Origin: Palsa-1439 sp050015495
GTDB lineage: Bacteria; Verrucomicrobiota; Verrucomicrobiia; Palsa-1439
Assembly (NCBI GenBank): GCA_050015495.1
Contig: JBEKBH010000001.1
Span: 62,001 to 126,000, forward strand
Reading direction: 5' to 3'
Length of the DNA stretch: 64,000 nt
This document shows, one piece after another, positions 53,440-61,740 of the stretch (positions are counted from its first letter, which is position 1; each line of letters opens with the position of its first letter). The position numbers were made by a program, and so were the translations under genes. Below the pieces are notes generated by a model, which was not told the DNA's origin, ran no database searches, and saw nothing but the letters and a program-made list of their open reading frames with translations.

Positions 53440-53468
53440 ACACTAATCAGACCGGCGCGGTTTCTCAA
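53440..53468 (-). promoter_or_regulatory. Promoter for nadD-rsfS, leaderless spacing
   Basis: On the minus strand: TTGAGA, 17-base spacer, TAGTGT, then ten bases to the nadD ATG. No Shine-Dalgarno sequence. Confidence 0.5.
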
Positions 53469-53548
53469 ATCATTTCCTAGCCGGCCTCTATCGGGCGGCG
53501 CGTTTTAGTTGGACAAAACGATGCGGCGTTCGGAAACTGGCCCGTAAC

Positions 53549-55450
53549 ATGTCTTCCCGTGAGAACGTGACGATTGCGCCCGAGTGGCAGGAGTTGTTGC
53601 GCCAGCGCGGGCTGGTCAGCGTGGATGCCGTCTATCAACTGCGCGAAGGCACGATCCTCAAAGGAGGCACGGCCACCGAACTGCGGCGCGTCGAGTTGCG
53701 CGACGAGAAACAGGCCCGTGTCCTCTACATCAAGAAGTACTGGTATCCGACGTCCAAGTTGCGGTGGAGCGGATTTTATCGGGGGACGTACTTCGGGACA
53801 TCAAAAGTGCGTCGCGAATATGAGAACCTGGCCCGCTTGCGGGCGTGGGGACTGGATGCCCCGTCGCCCGTGGCGTACGGCGAGGAACGACGCGGCGGTT
53901 GGCTGCACCGCTCCTTTCTCATCAGCGAAGGCGTGCCCGCGCCGTTGTCGCTGGATTTGTTTATCCGCGACGTCTTGCCGACGCTCTCGCCATCCGAGCG
54001 ACGGCGAAAGCAGGAAGAACTCACGCGCGCATTGGCCGATTACACCCGGCGAATGCACGAGCATCGGTTTGTGCATCACGATTATTTCTGGCGAAATATT
54101 CTTCTGAGCGAACAGTCGCTTCGGCGCTTTTTCCTGATCGACTCCCACAAGGGCCGCCCGTGGAAATCGTGGGCAGAACTGCAGGCCCGGGCGAAGGATC
54201 TGGCGACGCTGGATTCACCCGCCCCATGGTTTTTCCGGCGGAGCGAGCGGTTGCGCTTTTTTCTGGTCTACCGCGGCCATGTGCGATTGACAACAGCCGA
54301 CAAAGAGCTGATGCGATTGGTGCTGAGGCTCGCCGAACCGATGCGCCAGGGTCAGATGGACCGGGTCAGTCAGGCGCAGCCCATTACCGGCCGGGCAAGG
54401 AATACTGTGAGTAATCGACAAAAAACTCCCTCGCTTTGGAAACGCTTTCGCTATCGCCTGGAAGCTCTGATCCTGGAGTTCCTTGCGGCAACCGTTCCCC
54501 TGCTCTCGCGGAAAATGCTGGTTCGCGTCGCGAACGCCGCCGGCTGGCTTGCGTTTCACGTGGCGGCGAACGAGCGACGCATCGCGCTGACCAATCTGGA
54601 CATCGCTTTTGGCTCGACCAAATCCCCGGAGGAGAAGCGCGGGATCGCCCGCTCGGCGTTCCAGAATTTTGCCCGCAGTTTCCTCGGGCTGTTCTGGGCG
54701 AAGCGACTCACACCGGAAACGCTCGACAAGATAGTCGAAATTGATCCCGATATCTTGCGCATGGTCCAGGCCGCCCAAGCCCGTGGCAAGGGCATCATTT
54801 TTGTGACGTACCATTTTGGCGAATGGGAAACACTCGGCGTGGCGACGGCATTGTTTGGTTTTCCCCTGATGATTGTGATGGAACAGCTCCGCAACCCGCA
54901 CCTGACCCGTATTTTCGAGCGTCTGCGCGGCCATGGTGTCAACCAGATCATCCTGCAACGCCACGCGATGACCAAACTGCTCAAGACCCTGAAACGCGGG
55001 GAGGCCGTCGCATTGCTCATCGACTTGAACGCCGTGCCCAGCCGCGGTGGGATCTGGCTGGATTTCTTCGGGAAACCGGTGTTTGGGTTCTCGGGAGCGG
55101 CGGCCCTGGCCCGGCACACGGGCGCTGCGCTGATCCCGGCCGCGTCCCACCCGCTTCCGGACGGACGAATTCGCGCTGTCTATGGACCCGAGATTCCGTG
55201 CGCAAACACGGGCGATGAAGAGGCGGATTTGCAGGTCACGAGCCAGCAATGTCTGCGGTTTTGCGAGGACTTGATCCGGCGGGAACCCGAGCGTTGGCTG
55301 TGGTTTTACCGGCGTTGGAAGTTTCGGCCCAATGCGGAACAGCGGGATTTCCCGTATTACTCGCGCTGGATTGAGGAAGTCCGACCGGCCCGGGCGCAAA
55401 ATACCGACGCAACCCAAAGCCCCAACGTCCCCGAGCAGAGCGGGCCGTAG
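53549..55450 (+). CDS. Kdo/LPS kinase - lipid A acyltransferase (LpxL/HtrB) fusion
   Basis: 633 residues in one uninterrupted frame. Residues about 1-270 are an LPS-core kinase of the KdkA/WaaP/InaA type: ATP-binding Lys in LYIKKYW (62-63), catalytic HHDYFWRNILL (Asp178, Asn183) and the metal Asp198 in FLIDSHKGRPW. A basic linker (about 270-300) leads to an LpxL-type acyltransferase (about 300-610): H422-x4-E427 in YHFGEWE, ALTNLDIAFGS, LLIDLNAVPSRGGIWLDFFGKP and ERWLWFYRRWKFRP. The two enzymes normally sit in separate proteins acting on Kdo-lipid A at the inner membrane. A weak TTGGAC/GAAACT pair upstream may be the promoter. It is divergent from nadD. Confidence 0.9.
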   Translation: MSSRENVTIAPEWQELLRQRGLVSVDAVYQLREGTILKGGTATELRRVELRDEKQARVLYIKKYWYPTSKLRWSGFYRGTYFGTSKVRREYENLARLRAWGLDAPSPVAYGEERRGGWLHRSFLISEGVPAPLSLDLFIRDVLPTLSPSERRRKQEELTRALADYTRRMHEHRFVHHDYFWRNILLSEQSLRRFFLIDSHKGRPWKSWAELQARAKDLATLDSPAPWFFRRSERLRFFLVYRGHVRLTTADKELMRLVLRLAEPMRQGQMDRVSQAQPITGRARNTVSNRQKTPSLWKRFRYRLEALILEFLAATVPLLSRKMLVRVANAAGWLAFHVAANERRIALTNLDIAFGSTKSPEEKRGIARSAFQNFARSFLGLFWAKRLTPETLDKIVEIDPDILRMVQAAQARGKGIIFVTYHFGEWETLGVATALFGFPLMIVMEQLRNPHLTRIFERLRGHGVNQIILQRHAMTKLLKTLKRGEAVALLIDLNAVPSRGGIWLDFFGKPVFGFSGAAALARHTGAALIPAASHPLPDGRIRAVYGPEIPCANTGDEEADLQVTSQQCLRFCEDLIRREPERWLWFYRRWKFRPNAEQRDFPYYSRWIEEVRPARAQNTDATQSPNVPEQSGP

Positions 55451-55559
55451 GTCTGTGCGGCGCGGCTACCGGCGTGTCCAGCACGCGTCGGCGGAGATGA
55501 GGGAGACGCACCCGATTGCCAGAAAAGGATTCGGAACGAATGATTGGTAAGAATCCCTG

Positions 55560-56267
55560 CTAATCGAAGAAGCGATAGCGGAAGATGAACCAGAGAGCAG
55601 CCACGCCGTCTTTCCAGCCAATTTTTTTTCCTTCGGCGTAATCACGACCGGAGTAACTGACGGCCGTTTCGTAAAACCGAAATCGCCGGCGCGCCAGTTT
55701 CGCGGTCAACTCCGGTTCGATGCCGAACCGCTCGGCGTTAAGATTAAGTCCTTCCGCGCACTTCCGGCGGAACACCTTGTAGCCGACCTCCATGTCGCTG
55801 AGGTTCAGGTTGCAGAACATGTTGCACAGCAGCGTCAGGAATCGGTTTGCGGCAAAGTGCCAGAACAACAGGACGCGATGCGTGCTACCGAGAAACCGCG
55901 ACCCATAGACGACATCGGCCCGACCGTCGAGAATCGGACGGAGAAGAGTCGGATAGTCATTCGGATCGTATTCGAGGTCGGCGTCCTGGATGAGCAGGAT
56001 CTCCCCGGTGGCGTGCTCGATGGCGGTGCGGATGCCCGCGCCTTTGCCGCGGTTGTATGGATGAGAAAACAGCTTCACCCCGTCCCTCTCGGCGAGTTTC
56101 TTGAGGACTTGTCCCGTGCCATCCGTGGAAGCGTCGTCGACCAGAATAATTTCCTTTTCCAAGCCGCAACTATCGGCCTTGTGAACGCGGTCGACGAGTT
56201 CCTCCACTGTGCGGGCCTCGTTGAAGACGGGAATCAGAATGGATAGGCGTTTGAATTCGTCAGTCAT
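55560..56267 (-). CDS. GT2 glycosyltransferase (polyprenyl-phosphate sugar synthase-like)
   Basis: 235 residues from ATG 56267. An upstream ATG at 56288 falls inside the promoter, so the shorter start is favoured. LSILIPVFNEARTVEELVDRV, IILVDDASTDGTGQVL, NRGKGAGIRTAIEHATGEILLIQDADLEYDPNDYP (DAD metal site) and ADVVYGSRFLG place it with dolichyl/undecaprenyl-phosphate mannosyl- or glucosyltransferases. No membrane helices follow the catalytic domain. It could supply the lipid-linked sugar used by the neighbouring GT87 protein. Confidence 0.9.
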   Translation of the reverse strand: MTDEFKRLSILIPVFNEARTVEELVDRVHKADSCGLEKEIILVDDASTDGTGQVLKKLAERDGVKLFSHPYNRGKGAGIRTAIEHATGEILLIQDADLEYDPNDYPTLLRPILDGRADVVYGSRFLGSTHRVLLFWHFAANRFLTLLCNMFCNLNLSDMEVGYKVFRRKCAEGLNLNAERFGIEPELTAKLARRRFRFYETAVSYSGRDYAEGKKIGWKDGVAALWFIFRYRFFD

Positions 56268-56276
56268 TCGGTCCGT

Positions 56277-56304
56277 AGTATAAGCCAAAGCGATACTGGC
56301 TCAA
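56277..56304 (-). promoter_or_regulatory. Promoter for GT2 gene, leaderless spacing
   Basis: On the minus strand: TTGAGC, 16-base spacer, TATACT, then nine bases to the ATG at 56267. Confidence 0.6.
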
Positions 56305-56350
56305 AAGAAAAAAACGTCCAGTTCTGGTCCACAAGCAGAGTATGGCGTAT

Positions 56351-57697
56351 TTACAGGGTCGCACTTGTTTGGGACTCCATTCGGTTGGCCCGGGCACACA
56401 ACAGCAACCCTCCCCACACCGCCAGCGTCCCCCAACAAAGCGGTCCGTAGACCTGCAGCGTGCGGCTTGCGCCCATGGTGCCCAGCACCGCAAACCCAGC
56501 CAGCACCGTCCACGCCACGCGCCGTTTTGCGCGATCACCATCCTCCGTCGCCACGCGTGTCAGCAGCGCCAGCGGCAGCATCAAGGCGATGAAGTAATGC
56601 GACCACGACACAGGCGACCCCAACAGCATCCACGTCAGCATCGCGGCCAGCAGGAGCAACGTGTCATCGCCACGGGCGTGATACGCGACGCCACCCATCA
56701 CCGCGAGCAGCGCGATGGCGATCGCCGTTCCGACCCAGCGCGCCTGCGCGTTGCCGGCCAGCCGGGCCGCCACGGCGGAGAGCGACTGATTCCGAACCAG
56801 CATCGGGCTGTTCAACTCGCCGAAGCGCGGGTCATTGACGTTCTCGGGATCTTTTTCCGGCTGTTGCAGCACCACGAACCACTCGCGCTGATACTGCCAA
56901 TTCCTTCCCCAGCCATAAACGAGACTCGGCAACACGAACGTGCCCGCGGCGACCGCCACCAACGTCGCGGCCACCAATCGCCAACGCCGCCGCCACGCGT
57001 AGTAGAGCAGGAGCGCGCCGGGAAACACCTTCAGCAGAATCGCGCCCATCAAACACGTGCCGGCCCACACGTCGCGCCCTTTCCACGCGAAGTACACTCC
57101 CGTCATCACGAAAACGAAAAAGAACGGCGTGGTCTGCCCGCGCGCCAGGCCCGACATCAGCGGCCACGCCAGCAACAGCAGCGGCACCGCATACAGCCAA
57201 AGCTTCTCACGAGCCGGGCCACCCGCTTGCGCCATCTCGACCGAACACTTCACGCCCACCGCCACGGCCGCCACCGAGAGCAAATACCACAGCGCCATCG
57301 CCAGCCACAGGGGCAGCAGCGCAAAGGGCACGAAGCAAATCCCGCTCAACGGCGCGTTGTTGAGTTTCCAGTGACGCGGGCTTTCGACCTTGTAAATGTC
57401 GCGCCCATCCAACACCGCCTGCCCCACGGTCGTCCAAACCGTAAAGTCGATCCGATGCGCTTTCGATCCCCAGATTTTCGCGCCGGACTGATCCAGCCCG
57501 ACGCCGAGACGTTTTTCCCACGGACCCAGTGTTTTCGGACCGGAACCCCCGTCCCCGAGTTGATACGGCCCTGCCCGATACACCGTGCTGACGCCGAGCG
57601 CGACGGCCCAGACGATCCCCACGAAAAACACCACGCGCCATGCCCACGGCGGCACGCGCGGACCGGATGCGGCGGCGCTCGGTCCCGTGTCGTTCAC
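56351..57697 (-). CDS. GT87 (DUF2029)-type polyprenol-phosphate-dependent glycosyltransferase
   Basis: 448 residues starting at GTG 57697. About ten membrane helices with the GT-C plan; the loop after helix 1 has DFTVWTTVGQAVLDGRDIY, and later come LARGQTTPFFFVFVMTGVYFAWKGRDVWAG and MLLGSPVSWSHYFIALMLP, typical of the PimE-like GT87 family. Such enzymes use polyprenyl-phosphate mannose on the periplasmic side. It is flanked by GT2 genes able to make such donors. The -10 box lies eight bases before the GTG. Confidence 0.82.
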   Translation of the reverse strand: MNDTGPSAAASGPRVPPWAWRVVFFVGIVWAVALGVSTVYRAGPYQLGDGGSGPKTLGPWEKRLGVGLDQSGAKIWGSKAHRIDFTVWTTVGQAVLDGRDIYKVESPRHWKLNNAPLSGICFVPFALLPLWLAMALWYLLSVAAVAVGVKCSVEMAQAGGPAREKLWLYAVPLLLLAWPLMSGLARGQTTPFFFVFVMTGVYFAWKGRDVWAGTCLMGAILLKVFPGALLLYYAWRRRWRLVAATLVAVAAGTFVLPSLVYGWGRNWQYQREWFVVLQQPEKDPENVNDPRFGELNSPMLVRNQSLSAVAARLAGNAQARWVGTAIAIALLAVMGGVAYHARGDDTLLLLAAMLTWMLLGSPVSWSHYFIALMLPLALLTRVATEDGDRAKRRVAWTVLAGFAVLGTMGASRTLQVYGPLCWGTLAVWGGLLLCARANRMESQTSATL

Positions 57698-57705
57698 GCC
57701 CGGAC

Positions 57706-57733
57706 TTTATAATCCGGCGACTCGTGTTGTCCA
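57706..57733 (-). promoter_or_regulatory. Promoter for GT87 gene, leaderless spacing
   Basis: On the minus strand: TGGACA, 16-base spacer, TATAAA, then eight bases to the GTG start. Each hexamer has five of six consensus bases. Confidence 0.6.
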
Positions 57734-57778
57734 GCGCTGATTCCGCACGCCGATTTTGCTGTTGAGGAACGGACGCAA

Positions 57779-58771
57779 ATGGTCGATGCTACGCGGCCAA
57801 GCACCATGCAACTCGACATCGTGATCCCGATTTTCAACGAGCAGGAGACACTGCCCGAGTTGGGGCGGCGGATTGAGCAAACGTGCGCGCAGCTCGACGA
57901 CGTGGACTGGCGCGTGGTGTACGTCAACGACGGCAGCCGCGACCGTTCGCGGGAATTGATTCTGGAGCAGCGCCGGCGCGACCCGCGCTTTACGCTGGTG
58001 GATTTGTCGCGCAACTTCGGCCACCAATGCGCCATCTCCGCCGGCCTGGCGCACACGAACGCCGATGCCGTCGTGGTGATGGACGGCGATTTGCAGGACC
58101 CGCCGGAAGTGATTCCCGATTTGTTGGCCTGCTGGCGCGACAAGGGGGAGGTCGTTTATGCCACGCGGCGCAGTCGTAGCGAGAAAGGGTTGCGACGGCT
58201 GGGACTGGAAGCGTTTCACAAGCTGTTCTACTGGCTCAGCGATTTTCCGATGCCGGCGCAGACCGGCGTTTTCGGCCTGCTCGATCGCAAAGCCGTTGAG
58301 GAATTCAATCGGCTGACCGAGAAGAACCGGTTTATACCCGGCCTGCGTTCGTGGATCGGCTTCGAGCAGCGCATGGTGCATTACGACCGGCCCGACCGGG
58401 CGGCGGGCGCGCCGAAGCAAACGCTGCGGCGCCTGACGCGCTACGCGCTGGATGGCGTGTTCAGTTTTTCCTACAAGCCGCTGCGGCTGATGACCTACGC
58501 CGGGCTGTGTGTCAGCATCATCGGTTTCGGTCTGGCGGGGATGTACGCCGTGAAACGGTTGCTGGGGATTGAGACGGCGCAGACCGGCTTCACCACGCTG
58601 GTGACGCTGGTGCTGTTCCTGGGCGGTGTGCAACTGATCGCCGTCGGCTTGCTCGGCGAATACATCGGTCGCGTCTACGACGAAGTGAAACAGCGACCGC
58701 TGTACATCGTGCGCGAGCGGCACGGGTTGGAGAACGCCGACCCGCCGAAAGAAAAGCGGGCGAAGGATTGA
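57779..58771 (+). CDS. GtrB/ArnC-like membrane GT2 glycosyltransferase
   Basis: 330 residues. GT-A domain: LDIVIPIFNEQETLPEL, VVYVNDGSRDRSRELI, LSRNFGHQCAISAGL and VVVMDGDLQDPPEVIPDL (DGD metal site). Two C-terminal membrane helices (about 245-270 and 280-305) and the closing EYIGRVYDEVKQRPLYIV are characteristic of GtrB/ArnC polyprenyl-phosphate glycosyltransferases. GAGGAA lies ten bases before ATG 57779; ATG 57806, nine codons on, also fits the family N-terminus. Confidence 0.92.
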   Translation: MVDATRPSTMQLDIVIPIFNEQETLPELGRRIEQTCAQLDDVDWRVVYVNDGSRDRSRELILEQRRRDPRFTLVDLSRNFGHQCAISAGLAHTNADAVVVMDGDLQDPPEVIPDLLACWRDKGEVVYATRRSRSEKGLRRLGLEAFHKLFYWLSDFPMPAQTGVFGLLDRKAVEEFNRLTEKNRFIPGLRSWIGFEQRMVHYDRPDRAAGAPKQTLRRLTRYALDGVFSFSYKPLRLMTYAGLCVSIIGFGLAGMYAVKRLLGIETAQTGFTTLVTLVLFLGGVQLIAVGLLGEYIGRVYDEVKQRPLYIVRERHGLENADPPKEKRAKD

Positions 58772-58802
58772 CCGCGCCGCGCGTCCCTCGGCGCCTGCTC
58801 GC

Positions 58803-58832
58803 TTGACGGGGGGACAGGCGGACAATTATTCT
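58803..58832 (+). promoter_or_regulatory. Promoter for methyltransferase gene
   Basis: TTGACG, 18-base spacer, TATTCT, ending 14 bases before the ATG at 58847. There is no Shine-Dalgarno sequence. Confidence 0.5.
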
Positions 58833-58846
58833 GGCTTTTCAGCGAT

Positions 58847-59494
58847 ATGACCACGACCGGGCCCACAGCCGCTTATGCTGGACGCGTCAAGTACGACGAC
58901 AAACAGTCGGGCAAGTACCAGCATCGCAAACCGCACAAACACAAGGCCGAGATGCGGTTGATTGATCGCGCCTTCAAGCGTATCCCGAAGAACCATCGCG
59001 TTCTCGATGTCCCGTGCGGCGGCGGGCGGGTGATGCTGCATCTGGCGCGGAAGGGGTATTCGGCCAGCGGCGCGGACTTGTCGGAATCGATGCTGACGAT
59101 TGCCCGGGAGAGCGCTTCGGAGGCGAAGTTGCGCTGCAACGTGGAGCGCCAGGATCTGGAGAAGCTGACCTACGCCGCCGGACAGTTCGACACAATCGTG
59201 TGTTTTCGGTTGTTTCATCATTTCCCCAACGCGGAAATTCGCCAGCGAGTGATCACCGAACTGTGTCGTGTGGCCGGCCAATTCGTGGTGCTCTCGTATT
59301 TCAGTCCCTACTCCGTGCAATCGGTTCGTCGCAAGCTCAGCGGCAAGGACCCGGACCGGTTCGCGACGTCACTGGCCGAGGTGGAAGGTTATTTCCGCCA
59401 TGCGGGATTCTGTCTCGTGGAGGATTTCGCTCAGATGCGCGTCCTGCACACGCTCCATTTGGCCGTGTTTGCGCGCCGCGAGAACAAGAGATGA
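58847..59494 (+). CDS. Class I SAM-dependent methyltransferase
   Basis: 215 residues. HRVLDVPCGGGRVMLHLARKGY is motif I, ASGADLSESMLTIARE motif II, and FDTIVCFRLFHHFPN motif IV. The N-terminal KYDDKQSGKYQHRKPHKHKAEMRLIDRAF is unusually rich in Lys and His. Some members methylate sugars or quinones; in this glycan neighbourhood a sugar or lipid acceptor is likely but unproven. Confidence 0.85.
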   Translation: MTTTGPTAAYAGRVKYDDKQSGKYQHRKPHKHKAEMRLIDRAFKRIPKNHRVLDVPCGGGRVMLHLARKGYSASGADLSESMLTIARESASEAKLRCNVERQDLEKLTYAAGQFDTIVCFRLFHHFPNAEIRQRVITELCRVAGQFVVLSYFSPYSVQSVRRKLSGKDPDRFATSLAEVEGYFRHAGFCLVEDFAQMRVLHTLHLAVFARRENKR

Positions 59495-59518
59495 CCGGAC
59501 GCGGATGATGTCCTTCGG

Positions 59519-59549
59519 CATTATCACCACAGAGGCACAGAGAACGAAG
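59519..59549 (-). repeat. CACCACAGAGGCACAGAG repeat motif
   Basis: Read on the minus strand this is CTTCGTTCTCTGTGCCTCTGTGGTGATAAT, the same kind of reiterated string as at 13946-13975. Confidence 0.4.
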
Positions 59550-59573
59550 CCAAAGCCGGGGGCGGCAGCGTGC

Positions 59574-59602
59574 TTGACCGAACTGTGACGAAGACCTATT
59601 CT
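59574..59602 (+). promoter_or_regulatory. Promoter for SUMF1-like gene, leaderless spacing
   Basis: TTGACC, 17-base spacer, TATTCT, then nine bases to the ATG at 59612. It makes the earlier in-frame start at 59570 untenable. Confidence 0.6.
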
Positions 59603-59611
59603 GCGCCGCAA

Positions 59612-60658
59612 ATGACGACTTCCGGAAAGTTGGGGAAATTTATCACATGGCTGATCGGCGTTGTGGTGTTGATCGCAGTGGTGTGGTTTGTAGGCGATCG
59701 GCTGAACCACTGGTATCGCAAGCGGTGGCATTTCGTGGCCTGGATGCAGGACCTGCCGCCGGTGGATCGATCGACCTGGCCCAAAACGCCGGTGGCGTGG
59801 TCGAATGAATCGGTCGACGTGCAGGTGGCGACGCCCGATGGATTGAAAGGGACGAACATCACCTACTTCATCAACTCGATGGGGATGAAGTTTGTGCGGA
59901 TCGAGCCGGGCACGTTTGTGATGGGGCTGGACGAGGAGTTATCGAAAGAGGTCGGGCCCAACCATCCCCTGGGCGGTCCGATGTACGTGCAGCATCGGGT
60001 GACGTTGACCAAGCCGTACTACATGGCTGCGTTCGACGTCACGAACAAGCAGTACGATCAGTACGACACGCAACACAGGCATCATCGCCCGGAGTATCAG
60101 TTGGTTCCCGGTGGCGACAATCATCCGGTCGAACCGGTCACGTGGCAGGATGCGCAATTGTTTTGCCGGTGGTTGTCCGCCCGGGAAGGACGTTTGTATC
60201 GATTGCCAACGGAAGCCGAGTGGGAGTACGCCTGCCGGGCGGGGACGACGAACCGCACGTACTGGGGCGGCAACGTCGAAGACCGCACCAAGGCCAACCT
60301 GGGCGGGACGTGGGATAAGAGGACGCACGCCCACTACGCCGACGACGGGTTTGAATACACCGCGCCGGTCGGCTCGTTTCCGCCGAATTCGTGGGGTCTG
60401 TACGACATGATCGGGAATTCGTGGGAGTGGGTGTCGGACTGGTATTCGGTGTTCGCGACCAACGACGTGGTCGACCCGCCAGGTCCGCCGATGGGCGTGG
60501 GCGGGCCGTGTCGCGGCGGCAGTTTGGGATGCCGCGTGGACAAGGGCGGCGCCTGGCGCGGCGCGTTGCACTATGCGTCCAGCGCGTTGCGCGATGGCGA
60601 CGATCCGGGTGATGTCAAGGATTCGCGCGGTTTCCGCATCCTCTGCGAGGTCGAGTAG
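59612..60658 (+). CDS. SUMF1/formylglycine-generating-enzyme-like protein, membrane anchored
   Basis: 348 residues. One membrane helix (about 8-28) followed by an FGE-sulfatase fold: FVRIEPGTFVMGLDEE, PYYMAAFDVTNKQYDQY, HPVEPVTWQDAQLFCRWLSAREGRLYRLPTEAEWEYACRAGT, WGLYDMIGNSWEWVSDWY and DSRGFRILCE. The catalytic Cys pair of true formylglycine-generating enzymes is not seen (the end reads RGFRILCE), and no sulfatase is nearby, so it is more likely a binding or structural member of the fold. Confidence 0.88.
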   Translation: MTTSGKLGKFITWLIGVVVLIAVVWFVGDRLNHWYRKRWHFVAWMQDLPPVDRSTWPKTPVAWSNESVDVQVATPDGLKGTNITYFINSMGMKFVRIEPGTFVMGLDEELSKEVGPNHPLGGPMYVQHRVTLTKPYYMAAFDVTNKQYDQYDTQHRHHRPEYQLVPGGDNHPVEPVTWQDAQLFCRWLSAREGRLYRLPTEAEWEYACRAGTTNRTYWGGNVEDRTKANLGGTWDKRTHAHYADDGFEYTAPVGSFPPNSWGLYDMIGNSWEWVSDWYSVFATNDVVDPPGPPMGVGGPCRGGSLGCRVDKGGAWRGALHYASSALRDGDDPGDVKDSRGFRILCEVE

Positions 60659-60664
60659 TTTCGG

Positions 60665-61672
60665 CTACGGCACTTTCGCGACGAAGTATCCGCGGACGAC
60701 CACGCCGAGAATGCGTTTGTCCGCCGCGGCGACGGGACGCGGCCCGGGTTGACCCGAAAGTTCTTTGCCATAGGCGCGGCGATAGGCTTGTTTGCCGGAA
60801 TGAAACGCGAGGCGATTGACGACCAAGCCATTGGCGGTCGCCGCTCGACTGTCGGGCTGTTGCAGAACGCGCTCGAGCTTCTCGTCGAGATCGGCGATGC
60901 GGATGTGCCACTTCAATCCGCCGATGCGCTTTGTGGTCACTTCGTGACGGTGCGTCAGGCACACGCGTGACACTCGCTCCATGCACGCCCGCGCCATCGC
61001 CGCAGCTTGCTTCTCGATGTCAGCCGCATGGCGCGCCACATCGTTTCCGTAGGCGTCGTAGAAGGCTGTGGTCAACGGGAAGCGTGAGCGGAAGACGGTG
61101 ATGTGCTCCATCCGCTGTCGATCGTCGAGGGTCTGGTGCAGTTCAGCCTTATCGATATCGATGAGACAGAATTTGCTGTCGGAAGCGGAATACAGCACGT
61201 TCTTCGGGGAAATATCCAGATACACGACGCCCGCGTCGTGCATTTGTCGCAGAAACGTTCCCAGAGCCGACTGGAACGCCGGTGTCCCTGACTCGGGAGA
61301 TGCCCGCAAGGACGTGTAACCGGGCAGCCCTTCGGTAATCAGCGCGCTTTCCAACAATCCGTACCATCCCCAGCGTTCCCCGTGCGCCAGGTGTGGCACC
61401 ACGGCAATCCCCCGTGATTGGAACACCGGGGCAAACCTCCATTCCCGTCGGCTCTTGTCTGACCGGACAAAGTACGCCAGTGGGGCCAGACCGCGCCGTT
61501 CGTGCAGGTAGCGCTTGATGTAGAATTCGCGATTGGCCACACGGCGTCGGGTCACGGTAGTGGCGGAGGAGATTTTGACCGGTTCGCCGGGCTCTTGAAG
61601 CACTTCCGCCAGCAAGGCGTCAAACTCTGGCGTGATCTCCCAATTCAGTCCTTGATGTTGTGTCTGAACCAC
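60665..61672 (-). CDS. LPS core (Kdo/heptose) kinase, InaA-type
   Basis: 335 residues from GTG 61672. Kinase-like fold: Lys53 in FYIKRYLHERR, catalytic VVYLDISPKNVLY (Asp153, Asn158) and metal Asp172 in CLIDIDKAEL. The N-terminal NREFYIKRY/REWRFAPVFQSRGI pattern matches the KdkA/WaaP group that phosphorylates LPS inner core. It is the second such kinase in the window; the other is fused to an acyltransferase. It is convergent with the SUMF1-like gene. Confidence 0.85.
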   Translation of the reverse strand: MVQTQHQGLNWEITPEFDALLAEVLQEPGEPVKISSATTVTRRRVANREFYIKRYLHERRGLAPLAYFVRSDKSRREWRFAPVFQSRGIAVVPHLAHGERWGWYGLLESALITEGLPGYTSLRASPESGTPAFQSALGTFLRQMHDAGVVYLDISPKNVLYSASDSKFCLIDIDKAELHQTLDDRQRMEHITVFRSRFPLTTAFYDAYGNDVARHAADIEKQAAAMARACMERVSRVCLTHRHEVTTKRIGGLKWHIRIADLDEKLERVLQQPDSRAATANGLVVNRLAFHSGKQAYRRAYGKELSGQPGPRPVAAADKRILGVVVRGYFVAKVP

Positions 61673-61680
61673 GGGGCCAT

Positions 61681-61709
61681 ATCGTAGGGAAGTCCGGGCT
61701 GGTCGTCAA
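61681..61709 (-). promoter_or_regulatory. Promoter for LPS kinase, leaderless spacing
   Basis: On the minus strand: TTGACG, 17-base spacer, TACGAT, then eight bases to the GTG start. Confidence 0.6.
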
Positions 61710-61740
61710 CCAGCGGGTGCCCAACATACGCCGCAAGCAC

